NCBI RefSeq assembly: GCF_002803155.1
Contig: NZ_NNBP01000001.1
Span: 124,001-188,000 of the forward strand
Length of the DNA: 64,000 nucleotides
DNA from: Streptomyces sp. CB02959
GTDB lineage: Bacteria > Actinomycetota > Actinomycetes > Streptomycetales > Streptomycetaceae
Reading direction: 5' to 3'
Under the pieces are notes generated by a model. It saw only the letters and a list, made by a program, of their open reading frames with translations. It did no database searches and was not told where the DNA came from. Every line of letters starts with the position of its first letter. Within the stretch, counting starts at the first letter, position 1. This document shows positions 56,026 through 63,651 of this stretch, one piece after another. The position numbers were made by a program, and so were the translations under genes.

Positions 56026-56877
56026 TCAAATGTCCCGCGCGATCCGGCGGATCAGATCGCGCGACTCGCCCGGTTTGAGTGCACGAGATTCCAAGCGGTC
56101 CAGCACCTGCCGGTACTTCTCCAACTGGGCCTCAGCGTGCATGAAATCACACCCGTACTCAGTGTCGAGTTCTACCGTGTCGAGCTGCGGTGCGGGCCCA
56201 GACGCATAGTTGATGGGTTGGCCTGATGCGGGAAACGATGCTTCGCCGAACGGGATCACCAGCACCGAGACATGGTCATGTTCGCTCATCTCGACCAGGT
56301 AGTTGAGTTGTGCCCGCGCCGTCTCCGGTCCTCCGAAGCCCATCCGCAGCGCGGCCTCATGAACGATTGCGGTGAACGGCGTCGGCCGATCACCGAACAA
56401 AACTGCCTGCCGCTTGATTCGGAACGACACACGGTGTTCCACCAGGTGCGCCGGCGGGCGCGGAACATCCTCGCGGGCGGTGGCTCGAACGTACTCTGCG
56501 GTCTGCAACAGGCCGGGCATGTGGATCATCACTGAAGCGCGCAATGCCGTTGCCGAATGCTCCAGTTCCGCCACATCGATCAGGTCGGCGGGCAGGATTT
56601 CGCGGTATTCCTCCCACCAGCCCCGAGGTCGCGCCCCGGTCATGCCGGCCAGGGCATCGATGTAAGCCCGATCGGCGCAGCTGTAGTTGGCCGCCAGTGT
56701 GCGCACCCGCTCGGCACTCACCGCATATCGACCCGCCTCGATGTTACTGATCTGAGCCGGGGTGCCGCCAAGGCGCTTCGCCGCTTCCGTCGAGGAGAGG
56801 CCAGCCCGCTCCCGAAGTCTGCGTAGTTCAACACCGAGTCGCTGCTGGCGCATGGTGGATGCCTTGCTGGACGACAT
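56026..56877 (-). CDS. XRE-family regulator with DUF5753
   Basis: 283-residue DNA-binding protein. HTH: VELRRLRERAGLSSTEAAKR then LGGTPAQISNIEAGRYAVSA; effector-type DUF5753 domain: WWEEYREILPADLIDVAELE, HMPGLLQTAEYVRA, HRVSFRIKRQAVL, ALRMGFGGPETARAQLNYLV and VLVIPFGEASFPASGQP. The ATG at 56877 follows GAGAGGGTCAG. Operon with DUF397, divergent from a small hypothetical gene; direct repeats between them may be its operator. Confidence 0.93.
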   Translation of the reverse strand: MSSSKASTMRQQRLGVELRRLRERAGLSSTEAAKRLGGTPAQISNIEAGRYAVSAERVRTLAANYSCADRAYIDALAGMTGARPRGWWEEYREILPADLIDVAELEHSATALRASVMIHMPGLLQTAEYVRATAREDVPRPPAHLVEHRVSFRIKRQAVLFGDRPTPFTAIVHEAALRMGFGGPETARAQLNYLVEMSEHDHVSVLVIPFGEASFPASGQPINYASGPAPQLDTVELDTEYGCDFMHAEAQLEKYRQVLDRLESRALKPGESRDLIRRIARDI

Positions 56878-56917
56878 CTGACCCTCTCTTCCCCCGTCGT
56901 CACTCACACGAGGGGTC

Positions 56918-56950
56918 TGACAATTTCTCGCGTGATCGATGACAAATTTT
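56918..56950. promoter_or_regulatory. Direct repeats in the XRE divergent region
   Basis: TGACAATTT (56918-56926) and TGACAAATTT (56940-56949) are spaced 22 bases start to start, about two helical turns, in an AT-rich patch. This is a plausible binding site for the XRE regulator. Confidence 0.45.
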
Positions 56951-56969
56951 ACATCGACTTCGCTACGGT
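56940..56969 (+). promoter_or_regulatory. Candidate promoter of the 115-residue hypothetical gene
   Basis: TGACAA (-35, 56940-56945), 18-base spacer, TACGGT (-10, 56964-56969), about 50 bases before the ATG at 57022. The -35 lies inside the second direct repeat, so the regulator could block it. Confidence 0.5.
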
Positions 56970-57021
56970 GTGACGGGGGCCACTCCACTGGCTCCCCCAA
57001 CTCCCTGAGCAGGAGGACTAG

Positions 57022-57369
57022 ATGCAAACGGTAGCGTCACAGGCCAACGCCCCCGAGCACACCGGCAACCCGCACCCGGTCGGCAGCCTTCACCCCGAAC
57101 TTGTCGACATGGCGAACGAGTTGGCCCCGCGGCTGTTCGCGGTTGCGCAGCAGTACCCCGTCGGGGGCGGGGAGATGGACGGGCATATCGCCGCCTGGGG
57201 GCTGGCGTACGAGGACGGGCGGGCGCAGGTGATCAGTGCCGGCGGCCGGGCGTATTACAGCCTCAGTTCGCCGGAGAGTGCGGTGCGTTGGTTCGGGGGG
57301 CCGGCGGATACGCAGGCGTGGCTCATCTGGCCGGGCGCGGGGGGCAGCTCCGGAAAGCGCTCCGCCTGA
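57022..57369 (+). CDS. Hypothetical protein paired with XRE/DUF397 genes
   Basis: 115 residues, soluble. HPELVDMANELAPRLFAVAQ is helical, followed by a beta-rich part GGEMDGHIAAWGLAYEDGRA and SPESAVRWFGGPADTQAWLI. I recognise the type as a frequent divergent neighbour of XRE/DUF397 modules in streptomycetes, with no known activity. The ATG at 57022 has GAGCAGGAGGACTAG upstream, a strong site. Confidence 0.8.
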   Translation: MQTVASQANAPEHTGNPHPVGSLHPELVDMANELAPRLFAVAQQYPVGGGEMDGHIAAWGLAYEDGRAQVISAGGRAYYSLSSPESAVRWFGGPADTQAWLIWPGAGGSSGKRSA

Positions 57370-57404
57370 CGCTCGGCGTACATCGAGCGTCAGGCGGTCA
57401 GCGG

Positions 57405-59270
57405 TCAGTTCAGCGTGGTGCCGACCGCGGTGAGGAGCAGCGCGAGCGAGACTGCGCCGGCGTCCGGGTGGCCGTGGCCGAGCATGCCCATGCGGGCGGC
57501 GCGGCCGCGGGCCGGGGTGAGGCGGGCGGTGTCCGCGGCGGCCCGGGTGGCGGCCTCCGCGGCGGCCTGCCACGCCTTGGGCAGGCCCTCCGCGGCGCGG
57601 GCGCGCAGTTCCCGGCGGAACGGGTCCAGGGCGTCCAGCATGGTCTTCTCCCCCACCCGGGCGCCGCCGAGTTCGCCGACGGCCCGCTGGGCGGCGTCGA
57701 CCGCGTCCGCGAGCAGTTCGGCGCCGCGGACGCCCTCCGCGGCCCGGGTGAGGACGGTGCCGATCTCGGCGAGCAGGGCGCCGTACAGCGCGCCGGACGC
57801 GCCGCCGGAGGCGTCGGCCAGGGCCAGTCCGGCGGCCAGCAGGGCGGTGCCGGCCGACCGCGGATCCCCGGCCGGTCCCGGCTCGGCCGCGTGGGCCGCC
57901 GCGGCGGCCGCCCGCAGCCCCCGCACGATGCCGATGCCGTGGTCCCCGTCCCCGGCGACCGCGTCCAGCCGCCCCAACTCGGCCTCGTTGGCCGCGACCA
58001 GCTCCAGCGCGGCATGCAGCGCGACCGTGACGGGCAGACCCCCGCCGGGGGGAATGCCGTCCCGTAGGGGCCGCGCGGCGCCGTCCCGTAGGGGCCCGTC
58101 GCCGCCCGCCGACGGTCGCGTGGCGGCCCCCGCCGAGGCGCTCGGCGCCCAGGCCGTCCGGGTCTCCCCCGCCGCCGTCCGCTCGCCGCCCCGGTCCGTC
58201 CGGTCGTCGGCGCCTTCCGCGTACCTGCCCGGCACCCTGCGGAACGCCGGGGTGTCGCACGGGGCGTCGTAGAGCGCGGCCAGTTCGTCGTCGAGGAGCA
58301 TCAGCGACAGCGAGACGCCCGCCATGTCGAAGGAGGTCACGAACTCGCCGACCTCGGGCCGGAACGGGCGCAGACCGGCCTCCCGCAGTCGGCGGTCGAC
58401 CTGCCGGTAGACCACGAACATCTCCTCGTACTTGGTGCGGCCCAGGCCGTTGAGGAGGACCGCGACCCGGCCGCGGCCGCCGGCCGGGGGCGCGGGGAGC
58501 TCCGGCAGGAGGTTGCCGACGAGTTCGTCGGCCAGTTCGGCGGCGGTGAGGTGGCGGGTGGTGCGCAGGCCCGGTTCGCCGTGGATGCCCATGCCGAGTT
58601 CGGTGGTGCCGGCGTGGACGGTGAACAGCGGCTCGGCCGCGCCGGGGAGCGTGCAGCCGGCGAAGGCGGCGCCGAAGGTGCGGGTCAGGGCGTTGGCGCG
58701 GGTCGCGATGCGGGTGACGGTGTCCAGGTCGTCGCCGCGTTCGGCGGCCGCGCCCGCGACCTTGAAGACGAAGAAGTCGCCGGCCACGCCGCGGCGGTCC
58801 CGGGACGGGTCGACCGGCCGTCCCTCGACGGGCGGCGGCCCGCTGGCCACGTCGTCGGTGACCAGCACGGTGCGGGTCGCGACGCCCTCGGCGGCGAGGC
58901 GGCGGGCGGCCAGCCCGAAGTGCATGGCGTCGCCCGCGTAGTTGCCGTAGCAGAGCAGGACGCCGGCGCCGCCGTCCGCGGCCCGGGCGGTGCGGTAGAC
59001 CTGCTCGGCGCTGGGGCTGGCGAACACGTCGCCGACCGCGGCGGCGTCGGCCAGGCCGGTGCCGACCAGTCCGGCGAAGGCGGGGTAGTGACCGGAGCCG
59101 CCGCCGATGACGAGTGCGACCTTGCCGGGGCGGGGCACGTGCCGGCCGACCACTCCGTAGGCGCCCGGGACCCGGCGGACCGTGCGCGCGTAGGCGGCGG
59201 CCAGCCCTTCCAGCCAGTCCTCGCGGAAGGTCTCGGGGCGGTGTCCGAGGCCGGCGGGTTCGGTGGTCAT
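57405..59270 (-). CDS. Dihydroxyacetone kinase-family protein (DhaK-DhaL fusion)
   Basis: 621 residues. The N-terminal DhaK domain has VALVIGGGSGHYPAFAGLVG, GVLLCYGNYAGDAMHFGLA and ELGMGIHGEPGLR; the C-terminal DhaL domain from about residue 420 has DAVAGDGDHGIGIVRGLRAA (Asp residues bind Mg-ATP), ASGGASGALYGALLAEIG and MLGHGHPDAGAVSLALLL. The two are joined by a low-complexity linker. The fusion uses ATP, not PEP, and may act on dihydroxyacetone or a related ketose such as erythrulose. ATG at 59270 with AAGGAG eight bases upstream. Ends convergently with the hypothetical gene. Confidence 0.9.
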   Translation of the reverse strand: MTTEPAGLGHRPETFREDWLEGLAAAYARTVRRVPGAYGVVGRHVPRPGKVALVIGGGSGHYPAFAGLVGTGLADAAAVGDVFASPSAEQVYRTARAADGGAGVLLCYGNYAGDAMHFGLAARRLAAEGVATRTVLVTDDVASGPPPVEGRPVDPSRDRRGVAGDFFVFKVAGAAAERGDDLDTVTRIATRANALTRTFGAAFAGCTLPGAAEPLFTVHAGTTELGMGIHGEPGLRTTRHLTAAELADELVGNLLPELPAPPAGGRGRVAVLLNGLGRTKYEEMFVVYRQVDRRLREAGLRPFRPEVGEFVTSFDMAGVSLSLMLLDDELAALYDAPCDTPAFRRVPGRYAEGADDRTDRGGERTAAGETRTAWAPSASAGAATRPSAGGDGPLRDGAARPLRDGIPPGGGLPVTVALHAALELVAANEAELGRLDAVAGDGDHGIGIVRGLRAAAAAAHAAEPGPAGDPRSAGTALLAAGLALADASGGASGALYGALLAEIGTVLTRAAEGVRGAELLADAVDAAQRAVGELGGARVGEKTMLDALDPFRRELRARAAEGLPKAWQAAAEAATRAAADTARLTPARGRAARMGMLGHGHPDAGAVSLALLLTAVGTTLN

Positions 59271-59369
59271 CAGGCACACTCCTTCGTTTCGCCCATGGTG
59301 GATTTAACACCCAGATCACAGAAAACACGGACGAGTCGCCCCGGTGGTCGAGAACACCGGAGGCGCGCC

Positions 59370-59806
59370 ATGGCACCACCCACCGCCCTCGACCGGATCG
59401 GCACTCCCGAGGCACTGGCTTTCGGCCGTCCCGGCGTGTTGCCGTTCGAGGTCGGCGGCGGGGTGGGGTGCGGCTTCGTCGCGGCGTTCACGGCCGCCCA
59501 CAGCGCCGGCACCGAGGTCCGCGCCTCCTACGTCATCACCGCCACCGCGCCCGCGGCCGGGATGGGAACCGCGGTCGGCTGCTTCCGCCGACCTTCTTCG
59601 GCAAGGAACCGGGCTTCGGCGAGGGCCGTCGGCCGACCCTGCTCACCGTCCGACGCGGGCGGCGCAGCGTTCGTCGGCACCGCATCGTCAGCGTCTTCCC
59701 CGACCCGCTGGGCCCCGCCGGGGTCGTCCTCGCCTTCGCCGGGCCGTACGTCGCCGCGGCGGTGCTGACGCTGTATCTGAAGCTGCCGGAAGCGCCGCGG
59801 GGCGGC
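59370..59806 (+). pseudogene. Probable frameshifted gene remnant
   Basis: GGAGG at 59359-59363 precedes an ATG at 59370 that opens MAPPTALDRIGTPEALAFGR and continues with FEVGGGVGCGFVAAFTAAHS. Around 59575-59590 the sensible frame switches: the original frame turns into Ser/Arg/Pro shadow peptide, while the +1 frame gives LLPPTFFGKEPGFGEG and later VVLAFAGPYVAAAVLTLYLK, with high third-position GC. This looks like one protein broken by an indel, maybe membrane-associated. I cannot name the family. A sequencing error is also possible. Confidence 0.5.
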
Positions 59807-60473
59807 TTGAGGAAGCCTTCTCCCCCGCCGTGGCGGCGCAGAGTTGAGGATTCCGCCGGGCATGGCGGTTGTGCGCTGCGCGCCATGGCAGCGGGTGGCT
59901 TGTTTGCAGCCGCCCCACATTGTCGACTTCCGCGCCGTCGGGGCAGGGGGCCTCGCCCGCTATCCGGCGGGTGGGGGCGGAGGGGCTGCCCTGGGCCCCG
60001 TCCCCAGTGCGGGCCCTTCTGGTCAGTCAGATGAGGAACACCCCGTCGTTCGGTCCAGATCCTGCGAGCGGGATCCGGGTCATCCACCCGGCCGCCACGA
60101 GCGACTCTCTCTCCGTCCCGGTGGCGGTCTCATCGACTACGTGGGCGCATCCCCGAAGAAGACGAGGCGGCCGCGGGCGGGCCAGTCGGAAGGCAGTCGA
60201 CCGGTCCACGCACGGTGATGCAAGCGGGTTCTCACTGAAGGAGGTGTAGCCGGTCTCAGTTGCGCTGCCCGGGACACGCTCGGCGCCCGCTTCCGTCCGG
60301 CCGGACCGGGCGACGAGCCGAACCTCTCTGACCTACGCGACGTCCACCTCGTACGCGAAAACCTCTGCTGAGATTCTCGCCTCTCCCCCACCAGAGCACG
60401 GAACCGAATAGCCGTCAGCCAGGGTCTATATCCTCAGCGTTCGGCACATGACACTTCTAGGGGGGAACCGGCG
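59807..60473. other. Gene-poor stretch before the toxin cassette
   Basis: About 665 bases with only short, unconvincing frames on both strands. I see no transposase fragment, tRNA or clear inverted repeat. Probably degraded sequence plus the promoter of the next operon. Confidence 0.4.
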
Positions 60474-61067
60474 TTGTCTATCGAGCTGCCTGCCGAAGTC
60501 GTCTGGATCATGGACCTGATGGGCCTTGAGTGGCCCGATATCGACGAGGACGAGCTACGCGCCTGGGCCGGTCATGTCCGCGAATTCGGACATGACCTCT
60601 CAGATTCCCACAACGGCATGGACGCGATCTTGAGCGGACTTGCCGATGCCTACGAGGGGGCATCGTACGAGGCTCTGCGCGGTCGCTGGCGCCAGGTGTC
60701 CAGTCAGCATTTGACGGCGCTGACGAACGGCTGCGAAGTGCTGGCCACGGGGCTGGAGGCCGCCGCCATCGGTGTGGTCGTAGCCAAGGGAGTGGTGATC
60801 GCTCAGCTGGTCATCACCGCAGTTGAGATGGCCGCGGCAGCAGCCGCCACCGTAGCGACGGCAGGTATCGCGGCAGCAACAGAGGCGGCGGCGGTCGAAA
60901 TCGGCAAACGCCTCATCAGGGCAGTTCTCCAGGAGATCGAGGACGTCCTCATCGCCGAGTTGGTCAGCACCGCGATCGAGCCCTTCCAGGCCGAGATCGA
61001 GAAAGCCGTGTCCGGTCTTGTCTTCAAAGGTGTTGATGCCGCTCTGGTCGCGGGGGGCGCGAAGTGA
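60474..61067 (+). CDS. WXG100/CpnT N-terminal-like secretion partner
   Basis: 197-residue helical protein. The start LPAEVVWIMDLMGLEWPDID then EDELRAWAGHVREFGHDLSD resembles the WXG100-like N-terminal domain found on CpnT-type toxins. GASYEALRGRWRQVSSQHLT has the small-residue/Trp turn of this fold. Residues 95-140 are Ala/Val-rich and hydrophobic. Start codon TTG at 60474 after GGGGGAACCGGCG. Overlaps the next gene by four bases, so both products are probably made together and exported by a type VII system (not encoded here). Confidence 0.7.
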   Translation: MSIELPAEVVWIMDLMGLEWPDIDEDELRAWAGHVREFGHDLSDSHNGMDAILSGLADAYEGASYEALRGRWRQVSSQHLTALTNGCEVLATGLEAAAIGVVVAKGVVIAQLVITAVEMAAAAAATVATAGIAAATEAAAVEIGKRLIRAVLQEIEDVLIAELVSTAIEPFQAEIEKAVSGLVFKGVDAALVAGGAK

Positions 61068-62074
61068 GCCATGGGTTCCGGGTGCACACCGACCGTTTGG
61101 CAAAGGCAGCCAAAGAGGCCCACGGCCATGCGGAGCGGGTGGAGCACCACAGCAGCAAGCTGAATGCGAAGACGCGTGGGCGACTGCTCGGAAAGGGGAA
61201 GTATGGACGGATCGTGGAAAAAGCGGTCCGACCAATCATCGACTCCATGATCACAGACATGTCCAAGGCCATGGCCAGAGGGCACCGGTCGATCGGGCAC
61301 GGTCTTGAGATCACACGGAAGAACGTCGACGACGCCGAGGAAGCGATACGCAGGAACCTGCGGCGCCATCAGGATGACCGGGATGCTGTCCAACTAAAAC
61401 TCGGACAGCGGGTACTCGGCGAAGATGACCTGCGCGACAAGCACCGCGAACGCGTTGGACAGCGGGTCGGCGGTCTCCGTAAACAGGGCCACGGCCCTCA
61501 GAGGCACCTTGACCCCACGGACGACATGTTGAAGGAGAGGCTGGGCAAGCCGAGCCCGGTCCTGGACGGAAACGGCAATCACCTCAAGGACACCGACGGC
61601 AAGCCGCGGTACCACCAGCAGGGCGGCTACGTACAGACCACTGACAAGATCGACCCGGCACATGGTCCCAATGCCAGAGAAAGGTTGGGCGAGAACGCGC
61701 ACATGGATGCGGAGGATATGAGCCGGAAGCACAAGTGTGATTCCTTCTCCACATCGTTCGGCGAAGGGCAGGACGATGCCTTCGTACACGCTGACCTGTA
61801 CGGTAGAGGACGCTTGAACCACGGCGAAGCGGGCAGACAGGCAGTGACGTTCTCCCCGGAGGAAGCCTGGGGGCCCGGAAGTAATCATCACGAGCGATTC
61901 CGCGGCTTCTACATCGATCCAGACAATCCCGTAGAAAAAGCATCCGGCGCCGTCAACTACAAACAAGTAGACTTCATCGGAGCGAAAATAAAGGCAATCT
62001 ACGATCCCGATGGGAACGGTGGTCACAAGCTTGTGACGATGTTCCCGGAGCCTCTGAAGGTGAGGAACAGGTGA
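61064..62074 (+). CDS. Probable type VII-secreted toxin
   Basis: 336 residues. N-terminus FRVHTDRLAKAAKEAHGHAE and on to about residue 105 is helical and EspC/WXG-like; a charged middle (residues 110-210) leads to a C-terminal domain, FSTSFGEGQDDAFVHADLYG, AVTFSPEEAWGPGSNHHERF, VNYKQVDFIGAKIKAIYDPD, ending KLVTMFPEPLKVRNR. The His-rich, short, basic C-terminal domain ending in a TMFP-type strand is reminiscent of BECR-fold RNase toxins, but I cannot assign the family. GTG at 61064 overlaps the previous stop, and its own stop overlaps the next gene. Confidence 0.65.
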   Translation: MSHGFRVHTDRLAKAAKEAHGHAERVEHHSSKLNAKTRGRLLGKGKYGRIVEKAVRPIIDSMITDMSKAMARGHRSIGHGLEITRKNVDDAEEAIRRNLRRHQDDRDAVQLKLGQRVLGEDDLRDKHRERVGQRVGGLRKQGHGPQRHLDPTDDMLKERLGKPSPVLDGNGNHLKDTDGKPRYHQQGGYVQTTDKIDPAHGPNARERLGENAHMDAEDMSRKHKCDSFSTSFGEGQDDAFVHADLYGRGRLNHGEAGRQAVTFSPEEAWGPGSNHHERFRGFYIDPDNPVEKASGAVNYKQVDFIGAKIKAIYDPDGNGGHKLVTMFPEPLKVRNR

Positions 62075-62448
62075 GGTACGACGGCTCGGACATCCCGCAC
62101 CTTTCCTCCGATGAATCCGTTCGCAATTTCTTTGAGTGCTTTCTCGGCGTCGAGTTTGTCGACGATATCGATAAATTTCGACCCAATATAGTGAGAAGGG
62201 ACAAGCGGAAGGGGGACGTGGTCCGTGACACCCCGCTCGCTCGGCACGTGCGCGAGGCATTGGAGTACCTCCTGCGGGAGCGTCCAGTCACCGCAGAGCA
62301 ATGGGGGCAGCTCACCCATGTGTTCTTCTACGAAGAAGACCGTCTGTACGCTTACCTACAGGATCTTTACGACTACTTCTATGCCGACCGGAAAGAGCCG
62401 CCGGTGGCACCGGACCCCGAAGCGCCACCGCCGGAGAAGTTCTGGTGA
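62071..62448 (+). CDS. Candidate immunity protein 1
   Basis: 125-residue acidic protein: NFFECFLGVEFVDDIDKF, REALEYLLRERPVTAEQWGQ, LTHVFFYEEDRLYAYLQDLY and DYFYADRKEPP. The GTG at 62071 overlaps the toxin stop (GTGA), typical of toxin/immunity pairs. Low GC and AT-rich codons compared with flanking core genes. Related in its whole length to the C-terminal half of the next protein. Confidence 0.65.
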   Translation: MRYDGSDIPHLSSDESVRNFFECFLGVEFVDDIDKFRPNIVRRDKRKGDVVRDTPLARHVREALEYLLRERPVTAEQWGQLTHVFFYEEDRLYAYLQDLYDYFYADRKEPPVAPDPEAPPPEKFW

Positions 62449-62518
62449 TGAAGACCCGGACGGTTACTTCACCAATCCCCCATCCTGTCAGCCGTAATAA
62501 GGACGGAGCCCCCTCCCC

Positions 62519-63235
62519 ATGCCGATTCGCGACGAGCTCCCGCCTCGCACGGGCCCATGGGCGACCCGTTTCGACTCCGAGGAGGCAATGATCCAAGCGG
62601 AAGACGCTCTGCGCGAGGCTGCGCTGAAGAATCACGACCTCTCACCGATCCTGCCGTTCGAGGAAGTCTACGGCGAGGCGGAGGATTGCATCGGGAAGGC
62701 CACTGCGATCACCATCGACCCGCGTCGCCCGTACGACTCCTCCGGCGAGGTGAATTATGTCTACGCGGACTTCTCGACGCGTGGTCTGCTCTACGGGGTG
62801 TACCGCCCGGCCGAGGAGATGGAAGCCGAGGACGGTCCGGAGAACGACGCCGACCTATGGAACACGACGCTTTTTCCCTACCCAGGCGGCTATGAGGAAA
62901 TCGATCCAGTTGCCGTCCCGCTGGCCGATCTCGGCTTGGACGTACCCGGCGTGGACCGCCGTTTCGTCAACTTCTGTGCCGCCGTTCTCGGCGTCGAGGC
63001 GGTCGACGACCTCGGCATCCTGCGCAAGACGTTCGACCTTTCCTGGCCCGACTATCAGGGCGTGATCCGTGCAGGTCTCCTCCATCTCGTGACGAACCAG
63101 CCGATAACCGTAGGGCAGTGGTACGGGCTGACCTACGTGCGGTTCTCCGACCAGCGGGAGCTGACGGCCTACCTTGCGCAGGTCTACGCATACCTCTTTG
63201 ACAACTTCGACGCCATGCCGGTCGCGCCGCGGTGA
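62519..63235 (+). CDS. Candidate immunity protein 2 (extended paralogue)
   Basis: 238 residues. The C-terminal part (FCAAVLGVEAVDDLG; LHLVTNQPITVGQWYGLTYV; ELTAYLAQVYAYLFDNFD) aligns with candidate immunity protein 1. The N-terminal 130 residues add a domain (EEAMIQAEDALREAALKNHD; DPRRPYDSSGEVNYVYADFS; LWNTTLFPYPGGYEEID). Acidic overall. ATG at 62519 with a rather distant GGACGGAG. Begins 71 bases after the first immunity gene, same operon. Confidence 0.65.
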   Translation: MPIRDELPPRTGPWATRFDSEEAMIQAEDALREAALKNHDLSPILPFEEVYGEAEDCIGKATAITIDPRRPYDSSGEVNYVYADFSTRGLLYGVYRPAEEMEAEDGPENDADLWNTTLFPYPGGYEEIDPVAVPLADLGLDVPGVDRRFVNFCAAVLGVEAVDDLGILRKTFDLSWPDYQGVIRAGLLHLVTNQPITVGQWYGLTYVRFSDQRELTAYLAQVYAYLFDNFDAMPVAPR

Positions 63236-63326
63236 GTCCCATATGCGTAATCGCCACCGGCGACAGGCAGTTACGTTTTGATGGGCTTGCTCCTGATCGG
63301 TACGGCACCGTCGGTCCGGCCACGAC

Positions 63327-63366
63327 GCACGACGGCCCCCACACTTCCGTGTGGGGGCCGTCGTGC
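63327..63366. terminator. Bidirectional terminator between the cassette and accE
   Basis: GCACGACGGCCCCCACAC and GTGTGGGGGCCGTCGTGC pair perfectly over 18 bases around TTCC, between convergent genes. Confidence 0.92.
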
Positions 63367-63388
63367 GGACGTCAGAGCCGGCGCGGCG

Positions 63389-63598
63389 TCACCGCTGCCA
63401 GCTGGTCGCGCCGTGGAAACCCACCTGGCGCTCCAGGCGGCGCCAGCGGGCGGCCGTGGAGCGCGGGCCGGTCGAGGCCGACGGCCGGTGCGCGGCGCGG
63501 GCGAGCAGGACCGCGGTCAGGGCGGCCAGCTCCTCCTCGCTGGCCTGGCCCTTCTCGACGCGGATGGGAGCGGCGGTGACGGCAGGGGCAGGGTTCAC
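63389..63598 (-). CDS. accE: Acyl-CoA carboxylase epsilon subunit
   Basis: 69-residue small subunit unique to actinobacterial acyl-CoA carboxylases, which binds and activates the carboxyltransferase. RVEKGQASEEELAALTAVLL is the conserved core, and WRRLERQVGFHGATSWQR ends it. GTG start at 63598. Follows accB by 53 bases on the same strand, the normal accB-accE pair. Confidence 0.92.
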   Translation of the reverse strand: MNPAPAVTAAPIRVEKGQASEEELAALTAVLLARAAHRPSASTGPRSTAARWRRLERQVGFHGATSWQR

Positions 63599-63651
63599 GG
63601 CGGTCTCGATTCTCCGTGGCGGGGTGTGGGGAAGTACGTGCGCGGCGGGGG

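Noticed and set aside
59844..60391. Several overlapping short frames on both strands before the toxin cassette
   Set aside because: None has a ribosome site or coherent composition; all look like chance frames in high-GC DNA.
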